A stretch of 64,000 nt of DNA from Nilaparvata lugens. Lineage: Eukaryota; Arthropoda; Insecta; Hemiptera; Delphacidae. Of this stretch, positions 20,797-32,486 are shown piece by piece (the first letter of the stretch is position 1; every line of letters begins with the position of its first letter). Location of the stretch: assembly GCF_014356525.2 (NCBI RefSeq), contig NC_052506.1, positions 98,022,902-98,086,901 of the forward strand, given 5' to 3'. Made by a program: the position numbers and the translations under genes. The notes beneath the pieces are model-generated. The model saw nothing but the letters and a program-made list of their open reading frames with translations, was not told the DNA's origin and did no database searches.

Positions 20797-23283
20797 AAAA
20801 TATCTATTGATGTTGTACAAACATTATTGGAAATTTTGAAATCCAAACTAATTGGACTAATTGTTGAAGAAAGTCTACATTTTGACAGAAATATTGAATG
20901 ATATTTTGTTACAACTGTTTTATTGAAAAAAGTAGATGACAATCATTCACAACAAGAAATTTTTGAAACTACAACAAATGCATCATTGTATAGTTTTTCG
21001 TCTGTGTTAGTTAATGTTGTTGAGCATTTAGCCGAGTTGGAAGATCAGTTCATCACAGGTGTCGAAAAGATTGAATTGACACTTGACAAATTTATAAGAT
21101 ATGGTAGTGGATGGAATGTTGTTAGAATTATTTCCCTTGATTTTAATATTATTCATTATAATCCTTTAACTGGCGGTAATAGCACATATATTGAAACACC
21201 TGCTTTCATAAAAGTGGAGAAAGCGATTAAAAATTTACAAAACAAAAATGATAGCATATGTTTCCTATGGAGTGTACTCAGTTATTTTCATTTTAGACGT
21301 AGCAGTATGACTGTTGATTATCTTGGAAAATTCAGGAACACACAAAATTTGATTGGTATAAAGTTTCCTTTCCTAGTGCATGACATTTAACAATTTTAAT
21401 TACAAAATATTAACATATCTAACAATGATTCTGGTAAGAAAAAGTTTCTCCTGTACCATTGTTCAATTTATAGACAATGCAGACACAAAATTAATCTTTT
21501 ACTTTTCGTATCAAATGATACAACACCAAAAAAATGGCACTATGTTCTGATAAACACGCATCAGGGGTAGAATGGTTTGTCATGACTACTGAGCCACAAC
21601 TTGTCATCACATAATGGAAAAGTATTTATTTTTGTCCATTTTGATTTGATAGATCCACGACTAATATACAAGCAAATTGTGATGGGAAAGCAAATTTAGA
21701 CAAGCACATGGATTCGTGCTCAACATTTGCTATACAAAGAAACAATACTGCCTGAACAGGGTGAAATTTTGAAGTTTAGCAATTATTCGTACACTTTGGG
21801 AAATAAATACATTGCATTTGCCAATTTTGAAAATTTTATTGTACCAACAAATGATAATAATGATGATGATAATGATGATGATGATGTGGATGGTGATATA
21901 AGAAATAGATTCACAAGGAAAACAAGAAAACACATTGCTTGCAATTACTCATTTATTATTTTAGATGAATTAGGTGGAATATTTCATGGTCCATGTGTCT
22001 ATGGAGCAACAAGTGTTGGCAAGAAAATTATTGAAAAATTTCTAGATGAAATCATAGGTCGAAACTGTTCTTTTGATATGCAAAATGAAGTGCTGATGAT
22101 TGGACTAAATGAACAATAATTATTGGATTTCAACAATACTGAAAACTGTGTTCTGTGCAACAATGAATTTAAAGTCAATGATATTCGATGCAGACATCAT
22201 TCACATATGACTGGGATGTATCTCAGTACAATGAGATGTAATTTAAATGAAGTTTTGTGATTTAAATTCAAAAGCACCAAAACTCTTAAACTGTTTTTCC
22301 CATAATTTTTGTGGATATGACAGTCATTTCATTGTGAAGGCATTAGCAGGATGACACGAGAAAATTCATTGTATTGCAAAAAAAATTTCTCACAATTATA
22401 GTAGATCAGGTAAGATTTCTTGATAGCTATCAATTTTTGAGCTCAAGTCTACACTCTCTTGTTGCCAATCTTGCGAGTGATAGAGAAAACATTGGAACAA
22501 ATTTCAAAGTAATGTGTGGCATATTCAACAAAAAGAAACAACAACAGCTTTTATTACACAAGTGTGTGTACCCCTATGAATATATAACAGATGCAGACAA
22601 ATTTGAAGAACAACAACTGCCACCGATTTAGGCATTCTACAGTAGACTTAATAACACAGCATCATAAGTAAGCGATTACAAGCATGCACAAGAAGTATGG
22701 CAAGATTTTGACATTCAAACATTAGGCAATTATCATGATCTCTGCCTTCTCACAGGCTGTTTATTGCTGGCAGATACTTTTCAAAATTTTAGGAATGTTT
22801 TTTTTTTTATTTGTAAGCTTGATGTATCTCACTTTGCTTTGTTACCAGATTTTTCATCAATGCAATGTTATTTTTGATAAAGAACACTTGGAATTAATCA
22901 GCAATGCTGATATAAACCTGCTTATAGAAACTGGTTTACGTGGCAGGTTGTCAGTCATTCCCCACCATCACACTGTCACAAACAATAAATTTATGGGCTG
23001 TTATTATAACCCGGCTATTGAAACTAGTTTTTTGTTGTATCTTGATTGTACAAGCTCATACACTCATTCAATGTTTGCATGTAAACACCTGCAATAAAAT
23101 CTTAGATTTTCATCACAAGATGATATTACAGCTCGAGGTGATTTTACAAGTATTGATGATGAAGCAGAAATTGGCTATATAATTGAAGCAGATCTGTCAT
23201 ATCCTGTTAGTTTACATGATTTACATAATGACTTTCAACTTGCACTGTTGAAAGATCAGCTGGTCAGTCTTTTCTTGACAGCA
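20797..23283 (+). pseudogene. Protein-primed family-B DNA polymerase, copy 1 (dead)
   Basis: The N-terminal block includes a GSGW motif, IIHYNPLTGG and KNDSICFLWSVLSYFHF (20923-21390). Next comes the exonuclease region, FANFENFIVP (about 21820), where the family has YADFE; the catalytic Asp reads Asn. A zinc-finger-like block follows (CVLCNNEF...RHHSHMTGMY, about 22140-22220), then VRFLDSYQFLSSSL, KCVYPYEYI, KFEEQQLPP (22400-22630), NYHDLCLLTGCLLLAD, LRGRLSVIPHHH, and motif A in the form YLDCTSSY (about 23037). It ends with DDEAEIGYIIEADLSYP and SLHDLHNDFQLA. Many stops and frameshifts separate these blocks. Intact relatives replicate Polintons and related viruses from a protein primer. A 12-bp deletion near 21424 is specific to this copy. 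Confidence 0.8.
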
Positions 23284-23499
23284 TAGTTTGGATTCTGATC
23301 AGGTACAAGAGTTGTTTCTGGAAAGAATCTTAAGTGGTAGGAGACCAAATGATGCAGGAGAAAAAAGAAAGAATTATGACTGGGAAGTATATGACTAGTA
23401 GTAGTTGAATTTTGTGAGTTTTGGCTCCAGTAGTAGTAATATGGTGGTTCTGATTTAAAAATTCCAAATATCCGAGTGTTCAAATTTTTGAATGTTGGG

Positions 23500-23687
23500 A
23501 ATTTTTGGGGAATCGGGAATGGTTGGGCGAAGGGCTATGGTGGGGGACAAAATAGCTGACTGGGTGGATGAGAGTTTTGGTAAAGGGGGTGGAGGGGGAA
23601 CAACCTCCATTTTGAACATGCCCTCTTACATTCCTATTGATTTGGGGGCCACGCCCCTCGGCACCAATTGGCCTTGTGCAGAACTCT
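23500..23687. repeat. Right terminal inverted repeat of element copy 1
   Basis: GC-rich. Reversed, it reads AGAGTTCTGCACAAGGCCAA, then GGTGCCGAGG, then CAAAATGGAGGTTGTTCC, CACCCAGTCAGCTATTTTG and CACCATAGCCC. All appear in the same order at the left end of copy 2 (57917 onwards). Confidence 0.75.
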
Positions 23688-24117
23688 CAAATATACACTA
23701 CCACTACAGTATAAAGAGTTTGACACATGGGATGAAGACTTATGGTCGGATAATCTGGATCATGATATACCAGGTTCTACTGTACCATAATGAAAAAAAT
23801 CATGGCATAAGTGGATATCCCATGGTATAGGTCCTCTATGTTCCAAATTTCAAGCCAGTGTTTTGTCAACTCAAGCCAACTACTGTTAACTCCTGTCTAT
23901 TAATTATCACTGTAGTTATGTCCTCGTGAGAATGTGAGAATGGTACAGTAATGATTGATTGATTAGAAATTACCCAAAGATAGTTCACAGTAAGATGGCT
24001 TTATACTTACTATTATATACCATTATACTAAATATACTAAATAGTATATAAGATAGTCATAGTATATTCTATTCCTGCTCTTGAGGATTACCAGCATCAC
24101 ATTGCTCCACAGAATAG
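23688..24117. other. Unassigned flank
   Basis: AT-rich sequence without recognisable genes. It includes TGATTGATTGATTAG and short TATA-rich runs near 24010-24070. Confidence 0.45.
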
Positions 24118-24545
24118 AAATACCCCACACAGCACACTGATGTTTATAAAACGTTTAATAAACGTTACCTCTTAAACATATGAAACATTTAGACAATGTT
24201 GTATGTTGTTGACCATCACGTTTTCTAAATGTTTATTCAACCTTTAGTTTTGTACTGACCTTTATGTTTAATAAACATTTATTTAAATGTTGTATTCAAC
24301 ATTTCAATAAACGTTATATCAACGTTTTGATAAACATTATGGTTGACTTTCAATGAACGTTATATCAACGTTTTGATAAACATTATGGTCAACTTTCAAT
24401 AAACGTTATATCAATGTTTTGATAAACATTATGGTCAACTTTCAATAAACGTTATATCAATGTTTTGATGAACATTATAGTCAACATTTCAATAAACGTT
24501 ATATCAACGTTTTGATAAACATTATAATCAACCATTGGTTGAGCA
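24118..24545. mobile_element. TIR-element end with a ~48-bp tandem array
   Basis: It begins CCCCACACAGCACACTGATG followed by TTTATAAAACGTTTAATAAACG, then five units of about 48 bp containing CAATAAACGTTATATCAACG and TTTTGATAAACATTATGG (about 24295-24540). The same terminus appears in reverse at 55381-55392 (GTGCTGTGTGGG) with the same AACGTTTAT motif density. This is probably one end of a non-autonomous DNA transposon. The opposite terminus was not found. Confidence 0.5.
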
Positions 24546-24573
24546 TTTGATTCTTTGGAGGTAGTACATATTG

Positions 24574-25461
24574 TCAAAATCCAGCCCACGTTGAAGCGTT
24601 ATGTGTCATAATCCTGCTCCATGGGGGGACACAAAAATATATAATTATTGATTTTGAGTCATGAGATAATAGACCAAGATTATTACTTTTCAAACAGGAG
24701 TACGATTTCTTAGTATTGAAGGACTCACCTTTTGTTGGTATATATTGTAGCCTATTTCGCTCCATGGAGGGGCATAAATATACAATAAAAAGAAAATTTA
24801 TAATTGAAAAGATTGGATAAAAGAAGATAATTGAACAGTTACGGTATTTGAGGTTATAATTTAGCAGTATGTAGTTGTAGGTTAGGTTGACTAACCTTCG
24901 TTCGACCGGGAAATTGGTATCATTGAATTCAGAGTGTCTAAGTAGAATGACTGGTGTATAGATGAAACAGATTGAAAAAATCAATTTGCTCAATAGAGGG
25001 TTTGGCGGACTACAAAGGTAGACGAAGTATGGGCCGTAAATTTCTAACTTAGCGCTATAGGTGATTATGTAGTGAGATAGAATTGAATCCAATTCGATAA
25101 TAAAATGCAGTTCAATCTGAATCTGCCAAATATGATCAATGCTGTCACTAGGATCAGACAGAGATAGTAATTTTGGAGTGAGCTTCTTCTCCAAATAATG
25201 ACCAATATATTTAGGATCTAATAATTGTGCTATAGTTGGAAAAGATATTAGACCGCATAAAACAACAGACAGAATAGCAAATCCATGTGAACCGGGTCTC
25301 TGATAAATACTATGGGTTGTATGATGGCAAAATGCTGAACCAAAATAGTAGATATTTCGAGTACTGAGTTTAATTCTAATGTTGTGTATACAATCTATTA
25401 CCTCTCCTTGCGACGTTGACAGGATGAGAATACAGGATTCACTCCACCTTGGAGTGGTAGG
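24574..25461 (-). CDS. Unrecognised ORF of 296 codons
   Basis: On the minus strand the frame is open from 25461 (just after a TAG at 25464-25462) to the stop at 24574, unusually long for AT-rich sequence. The first 195 codons have protein-like composition: PRWSESCILILSTSQGEV, CHHTTHSIYQRPGSHGF, a possible membrane segment AILSVVLCGLISFPTIAQLL, DPKYIGHYLEKKLTP and another hydrophobic stretch PLLSKLIFSICFIYTPVILL. The rest is Ile/Tyr/Asn-rich and includes two related GCTCCATGG(G/A)GGG segments that look non-coding. There is no good ATG near the start. An exon preceded by a splice acceptor, or a TE-derived ORF, is possible. Function unknown. Confidence 0.3.
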   Translation of the reverse strand, partial: PTTPRWSESCILILSTSQGEVIDCIHNIRIKLSTRNIYYFGSAFCHHTTHSIYQRPGSHGFAILSVVLCGLISFPTIAQLLDPKYIGHYLEKKLTPKLLSLSDPSDSIDHIWQIQIELHFIIELDSILSHYIITYSAKLEIYGPYFVYLCSPPNPLLSKLIFSICFIYTPVILLRHSEFNDTNFPVERRLVNLTYNYILLNYNLKYRNCSIIFFYPIFSIINFLFIVYLCPSMERNRLQYIPTKGESFNTKKSYSCLKSNNLGLLSHDSKSIIIYFCVPPWSRIMTHNASTWAGF

Positions 25462-26442
25462 CTAGTGGCAGTCGATTTTTTATTTGATTCTGTGGGATAT
25501 TCCCAATAAAGTGATTTATTATTTGATAAGAATATCGACTACCATTTACCACGAGAAGAAATAATAATCAAAGGATAGATACTATACTTGATGATGTCTG
25601 ACTATTGTGAAATAGGATGTGTCCTGCATGATCAATACGTGTCAGTTGAGAAAGAACGAATTTGGAGGTGTAATGAAGTAAACCCAGTTCAAGGAAACGG
25701 TAATATGGATAAATTCTGAAAGATATACTTTTACAGAAAATATTGAATAAATTAAATAAATAATAAATAATAAATAATCATTTTATTTGTTCATGGACCA
25801 GCCATACAAATACAGAAATACAGTTAAATAGAGATACATGCACAATTATTCTATAATTCCAACACTAACCTCCAATAGAAATGAATTCTAAAGTAAAGTG
25901 TCAGTTCGTGAGAGAGCACGATTTCACTCTCTATGTCTGTTATAAATGTCTCCACTCCATGTGGATTATCAAACAATCAAGACTTACAGAATATTACTGT
26001 ATACTGAAAATTTATAACATGAAATATTGTATCAAGACATCAATGGAATAATTATAATTTAAATAAATACTTAAAGAACACAGCAATATCACAATTATAG
26101 ATCAAACAATACTTCATAGCATATTACCAAAATTTACAGGAACATTAACATTACATTATAATACTACTTTGGATTGGAACAGGTACTCTAGGACAGGTAC
26201 ATTACTCAATAATTTTAACTACAAGGTTTCAAGCTATTGAATGAACTTACAGGCATTCTAATGAGTATAATGATGATAGTTAAGTCAGAACGATTGATTT
26301 ACAATAAGACTACACTAAACTTGGGTGGAAATTCAATTTTCCAAGCCAAACAAAATGTGATTAATTTACATGGGGCATGCAATAGCTATCATCACACATA
26401 TTTATTTGAGTTACAGGAAATCCCACTTGTGAAATCACGTAC

Positions 26443-29400
26443 TCAAGTATCAACACTACAAATCAAGAAGCAAATATCAATTGCTTTTACTACATAAAGG
26501 AATACTCTATTTATTTTCCTCTTACTCAAATTTGATAGAAGTACCATTACTTTGTTGGCATCTGACACAACATTTTGGATGAATTCGCCAAGAAAGTAGG
26601 AACGAATAGAGTTATACATTGGACAGCGTACTAAGAAATGTTCTATATCTTCTCTCTCACGAATATTACAAATAGGACAATTCGACATACAGTTCAATTT
26701 TGTACCTCTATTATTAACATACAAGTATATAGATACATCAGTGGCCATTTGCAATTGAGTGATACAACAGACTTTGACAATGGGCATTTGGAATCCAAGC
26801 TGCTCACCCATCTTGAAATTGGGATTTAATTCTCTATAGTGAGGGCAATTCATAGAGCTGAGTGCTGCTCTACATCTTCCGCATACAAACTATCTGCGTG
26901 ATTTCTGAGCAAGATTCCCTGTACAGCCTTCAACCTGTGAAAGAGGTCAGCTCTATCTCCTCATGCAATTACAATACCCTGATCACCGCACTTTTTCTGG
27001 AGATGAGACAACCATCCCGAGGCTCCATGTATATCGTTCTGCTCCAGTGCACAGTCCAACAACACCGAGAAACAGAGTTTAGGGTATCTACACTCAGACA
27101 TCTGTAGGACCCTTAAAAGAAAACCAAAAGTTCTCTTCATTAGAATGTGACTGAGCCTCAATCTGCCCAATTACAAATGTACCGCCCAACTCGGTGATGT
27201 GACATTCAACAGAAGAACACGTTTCAGAAAATACAACTGTGCTCTTTCCAAAACGTCAGCACAACCAAGACCCCAAACTTCAGAGCCATACAGAATCGAA
27301 GGCAGCACTACCGCAACGTAGAGTTTCATCTTAGCATCCCATGTGTCAGACTTGGCTCTTTGAAGAACCTGGATGACTGACTCTCCAGTAATTCTCGCCT
27401 TCCTAATGAAGCCTTCACAGAATTTCCGGAAGCAACCCGACGCATGTTTGTGGCCCCTAGCATGGAAAGGTACAATTTTTGTTTTTTCAATATTGACAGT
27501 CAGCTTCAGGGATTCACAGTAGTCGGAAAGACAATTTATCTTGTTACGCAGGTCCACCTCACCATCTGCAAAGATGACAATATCATCAGCAAACAGTAAC
27601 ATCAATATGTCAGTTTGGTTTTTCAATGGAATGCCATGGAAGCCTCTTCCCCTGAAAAAGGACTCAATATTTCTCAAATAGCAGGAGAACAAAAATGGAC
27701 TAAGTGAATCCCCCTGCAACACTCCTTTTGTAACTTCAATGGGGTCTGAAGTCCTATTCTCGCTTCTCACAACCAATGAAGCCCTGTCATAAAGTCCATT
27801 CAACAGCCTTATCATTTTACTGCTGACTCCACACAACCTAAGCTCGTCCCATAGAAGCCCATGAGGAACAGAGTCGAATGCAGTTTGGAAATCAACAAAT
27901 AAAGCAAAAAGCTTGCGGCGTCTAACCTTTATCTGGTGGAAAACAACTGTATGCAAAACAAATATATTGTCCAGACATCCACGCCCTCTCCTAAATCCAC
28001 TTTGACACTCAGGCAGTATGTGACATTGATCAGCCACTCTGACAGCCTTATCTCTAATGCATGTGTGAAAAGTTTTGTGATATTATTCAGCATTGCCAAT
28101 CCTCTATAGTTATTAGGGTTGTCCTTATCTCCCTTCTTATACAGAAAAAACATGACAATTTTAGACCATTCCCAGGGTACCTCCTCCATATGTACTATTT
28201 TATTGAATGAATTTAGCAAATAATCTCTCCATTGCATTGGTAGAGCCTTGAAAAATTCATAATGTATTCCATCGACACCAGGTGTTTTTTTGTTCTTTGA
28301 TTTAGATATTACCTGATCTAACTCCCACAAAGTGAATTCTCTATCCAGAAAGGGGTGTCTAGCATCACACAAACAATTGTTCCCTCTCACCAGCATATTT
28401 ACTGCCAAGAAAGCGTGACCAAGATTCCAAAGAAACACCGTTAACATGCTTCTTTCCACCCTTGAAATATTTAACTGCTGTCCAAAACTCATAGGGATTT
28501 TTAAAATTTCTTATGTTGTCTTTAACTTTATTTAAATATAAATCTTTTTTAATTTTGATTGTATCCCTGTAATTCTTCTTCAAATCAATAAATGCTTTCA
28601 CAGCTGTATCCTCATATAACCTGGACCTAGCAAACCTGAATGCCCTGCATACACCTCTTTTTAAAGCATTGCACTCAAGGTCGTACCAAGGTTTATTTTT
28701 AAAGCCACCAGTAATTGTTTCCTATACATGCCAGATAAGTCAGCTGCCTCCCAGATAGATTTTGTAAAATTCTCAAAAATTAAATCAATTGGATTATTTG
28801 TATCATTGAGTTGAAGATTCAATCTAGAAGATAGCAACAACACCTCTCTAAATGATTCGGCGCAGCGGTCCGCCCAAACCAGCCTGTAAGAAATAGTTTT
28901 ATCGCTCTCAGGTTCTAATATTGAAGTTTCTAAATCATCAACCAAGTCAATATCTATATCAATCGGCAGGTGATCAGACGATAAAGAAATATCTGAAACT
29001 GTGAACTCACGTACAGTATTAAGGTGTGCCAAATCAATCCAAGCATAATCGATAACACTTTTGCCGTTTTCATTGATAAAAGTATAGTTTCCTGGCTTAT
29101 CTCCAAAACTTCTACCGTTTAGGACAACAAACAATTCATTCTCCATTAGATTTACCAGTTTCCTACCCTTGCTATCAATTTTCTTATCTAGCGAGGACCT
29201 TCCGCTATACAAACAATTAGTAGTGTTGAATAAAAATTCATCTTCAAAAGAATTTAAGTCACCTATTCTACAATTGAAATCTCCGCCCACTATAATTGGC
29301 AGTTTTTCCCCACGAAATGAAATAATATTCTCATCGAATAATCGCTCTAGGCTATGAATACCCTCTTGCTCAAAACCTGATCGAAAATACGTGAGACCAA

Positions 29401-29994
29401 CAATAAAACCATTTCCGTTTTTTTCCGCCTTCAGAAACAATAAGCAGCTACTATCAATAACAATGTCAAAACTTATATTATCTTTGATAAGAATCAGCAA
29501 GCCACCCACAGCACGGCCACGCCTGTTATCTCTTATAGCCACTCTTTCCACCATTTTAAAACTATCAAATATAACTGAATCATTTATCTTATTATAAGCC
29601 GTGTTTCTGATATGGCAACTATATCAAATGAATTGATTCTTTGGCGCTGCTGGCCATCAATTGAAAGCAAATTACTCAATCCGTGACAGTTCCAAAACAT
29701 TATTTTCAGTCGAGAATTAGACTTAATTGAAGGATTTAAATTATGAGCCTCTTTAAAGGGTAAATGACTACGTCTACTGACATTTAGCAACTCCAGATTA
29801 ACAAGTATCTCACACTCAATGACTGGACTCACCCCCTTCCATCTACTATGGTGGACCAGCGCCGCGGGAAGCACACTAGGACTAGCACCAAGTGAGTGTC
29901 GAGCCCGTTCCTCATTTTTCGACTGCAACACACGTTGACTGCCCCCGGCCCCCGTCCTCAGCCAGCCAAGCAGGTTGTTGGCAGGGTGCGACAA
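26443..29994 (-). pseudogene. ORF2: APE endonuclease, reverse transcriptase and C-terminal zinc motif
   Basis: Endonuclease: MFWNCHGLSN and AISETRL (29700-29590), VGGDFNCRIGD (about 29275), FINENGKSVIDYAWID, SDHLPIDID (about 28975). RT: KKTPGVDGIHYEFFK, SKIVMFFLYKKGDKDNPNNY, SGFRRGRGCLDNIF, LFVDFQTAFDSV (motif A), GVLQGDSLSPFLF (motif B) and LMLLFADDIVIFADG (motif C, 27571-27600, intact FADD). C-terminal CPICNIREREDIEHFLVRC (about 26680) is the CCHC-like motif near the end of many such ORF2 proteins. Frame breaks occur near 29570, 28480, 27980, 27170 and 26900. The protein nicks DNA and primes reverse transcription on it. The RT core is better preserved than in the copy at the window start. 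Confidence 0.88.
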
Positions 29995-30165
29995 GCTGAC
30001 TCATGCTGTCGCCGTCCCTCGCCGCCTCCACACATCGATTTCGCCGTCCATCTCCCTGTCGTCTCTTCGCACTGTGATGTCCTCTCGATACATCAGTACA
30101 TCGCCTTCGAGTTATTGAATTCTTAGGGTGCTGAAGGGTGTCAAATAATGTGGCTCCTTGTCTTA

Positions 30166-31669
30166 TTACTGTTGGAGTCGTGAAATCAGAAACCGGGCTG
30201 CAGGTGCAGGAGAATCGAGAGCACCAGGTGATTGGTTGGGTGTGATAGGGTAAGATCTCAGAAATGGTATGTCGGGAGAACTTGACAACCGGATGATCCT
30301 CCTATTTCTAGAAAGCACACCACCTTCACCGTCAACATCAGCCATCAGCACCGTCGCTTCACCAACTTCACTCATCACAGTCTGTTTGACAAAGTGTTTG
30401 GAGAATAATCGTTTTCCGTGGCGATTGAGATGGAGACCATGTTCTGTGAAGTTGAATCTCCGGAGGAAGTCATTAATGTCCAGGTAGAAGAGCTGCAGTG
30501 CACCAACATAGTCATCCACCACTCTAGATACGTAAGAGTTGGAGTAGAGTATGCTTTCGTTAAGTGTGAGGTCGTCATAACGGCAGGTACACTGCATATT
30601 ACAATTTTCGACTTGAGCTTGAGTTCAAGAGAGAGCTGATTCCTTGGAAGATGGTTAATTGATGAGGTTCATTTTTATGAAAATCATTAGTACCAGCCAA
30701 TATAACAATGACATCATCCTTAGTGAAGTCACTGACAAAATGGAGTCCATCGTGAATGATGTGTTTCAATTTAGCACCGTGCTTGTTGTAGACGAAAATT
30801 TCGAAGTCGTCATATAGATGATGGAGGTATTTACTCACCTCTTTTCCTTGACTGTCTGCTAAGATTGTCATCCTCCTTTTCTTCTTACTATAGGTTGAAT
30901 CACTACATTTCATGCAAAGAGTCTTAGATTCACTTTCTTATCAGGTCTGTGAATTTGAGCTTTGACTAGTAGCTTGTGAGTAGTAGGCTCATCATTTTTT
31001 GATGGAGACAACTTATCCCCAGAGAGCACTCAAATCTATTCGTCACTTTCATAGTAGCTCTTGCCTCATTAACATTATGTCTTGCCTTAGCTGAGTGTCT
31101 TGGCGTAATAAAACCATCATTCTGAGAGATTGCCTTGTCGATAACAATGCTTTCATTCATAAGTACATTATTTTTTTCAGTTTCAATTATACGAATTATT
31201 TCATTTTTATTAATTAATTCTTCCTTTAAATGAATGTTTGATGCTCGTAGTTCTTTGATGCACGCTTTCAACTCCAATATTTCCTCATCAGCTTTCTCTT
31301 CATTTAATAAAGACTCTTCAAAATTTTCCTTGCATCTACTTTTTTCGCACTCTAATTGTCTAGTCAGTTCTGAATTTTCATTCAAAAGTTCCATTCTTTC
31401 ATTTAGCAGTTCCCCGTTGCATGAGATTGCAGTGTCCAGTTTGTTCAATGCACTAACAATATTCGAATTAAATCAATAATAGAATCGTTTGTGAATTTTT
31501 CTGCAGTCACAGCCAGAGTTCCTCCAATGTTGATGGCCAAGTCTATCACCTCATCATTAGCAAGAAAATTGTTCATGTTGTTAAGTTCCAACTCTGCTCC
31601 ACGTAATAACAGCTCAAGCTTGCTGCGTGTTGTCATAGTAGTCATTTCACAAATCAAAACTAGCGTCAA
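30166..31669 (-). pseudogene. ORF1: coiled coil and SGNH-hydrolase (esterase) domain
   Basis: N-terminal part (31669-30966): long Glu/Leu/Asn-rich coiled coil (ELLNENSELTRQLECEKSR). SGNH domain: ILADSQGKEVSKYLHHLYDD (block I serine in ADSQG), VIVILAGTNDFHKNE (block III GTND) and HGLHLNRHGKRLFSKHF (block V with the catalytic His), spread over 30913-30166 in two frames that change at about 30598. Esterase domains in ORF1 are established for CR1-like non-LTR elements. Their role is unsettled, perhaps membrane or lipid contact. The three signature blocks are intact although the frame is broken. Confidence 0.78.
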
Positions 31670-31700
31670 TATTGGATAAATTAATGAACAGATTTTACAA

Positions 31701-32486
31701 ATTACGATTTCTAACTGATACAGAATGAATATTGAGAGATAGCGGATTTGAATCTTTAAATTATAGATACTATGTGAAAATTTGGTACTCTTTGATTGAA
31801 CAAATGAAATGGATAATAGCCCTTGGAAAGGGTCATAAACTGCACTAGTTAAAATAGCACTAGCAAAATAAGTTAATAAAAAATTACAATTCAGAAAATA
31901 GAATAAATGAATAGTTAGAATGATTATCAGGGTGGGGTTTTGCCTAAGGAAAATAGACCTTTTGGCTAAGTACAGTGTGGATATTTGAATTCATTTCATA
32001 CAATAAAAATCATTTATGATAACTTATACCCTTAAACCTATAGTCATGACTTTTCTCAAATTGATGAATTTTGTGATGAATCTTTCAAATAGATCTCATG
32101 AAAAGAGAGAAAAATTGTGATTACCTTTTAAAATGAAAGAATTTGCTAAAGGGATAGTTAGCGACCGAGCGATAAAGCTTACTTATCAATAACTGTATAT
32201 TTGATAAGAGTACCGTTCCGTACTGAATATATTTCTGGAAAATTATTCAATAAAATTATAATTATTTTGCAAATAAAGCACAAATTATTTATGAATCGCT
32301 CACTGATTTTGAGGTTACACTTTGTTTACATTCGATCAGATGTTTTTAAAAACAGTTCGAACGCAGCTGACTGATTCGAAGTATTGTCAAATGTCACGCT
32401 GGCTTCACGTAAGTTATAATACCATCTCTAAAAAATTTTAAAACTATCCATAAAGGATCAAGAATTTCAAATTAAAAAAAATAAAA
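31701..32486. other. Unassigned AT-rich stretch between two retroelements
   Basis: It may include the 5' UTR of the non-LTR element. No ORF or repeat recognised. Confidence 0.45.

Larger units (their letters stand above)
17422..23687 (+). mobile_element. Polinton/adintovirus-like element, copy 1 (left end missing)
   Basis: From 17422 to at least 23034 the sequence matches 58416-64000 base for base apart from scattered substitutions and small indels, in the same orientation. It contains a dead protein-primed family-B DNA polymerase (20797-23283). Its right end (about 23500-23687) is the reverse complement of the left end of copy 2. The terminus is AGAGTTCTGCACAAGGCC, read inwards, so the element begins AG and ends CT as Polintons do. 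No integrase, capsid or packaging gene is recognisable inside. The left terminus is not found next to 17422. Confidence 0.72.
25746..31700 (-). mobile_element. Non-LTR retrotransposon, minus strand, near full length
   Basis: The 3' end is an (AATAAAT)-type tail at about 25746-25775 (plus-strand TAAATAATAAATAATAAATA). Moving upstream on the minus strand come a C-terminal zinc motif, RT, APE endonuclease and an ORF1 with coiled coil and SGNH esterase. Frames are broken in several places. The 5' boundary lies somewhere between 31700 and 32470. Confidence 0.85.

Noticed and set aside
20685..20942. Minus-strand 85-aa ORF at the polymerase start, also in copy 2
   Set aside because: The plus strand here reads as the N-terminal part of the polymerase (one in-frame stop), so the ORF is its antisense shadow.
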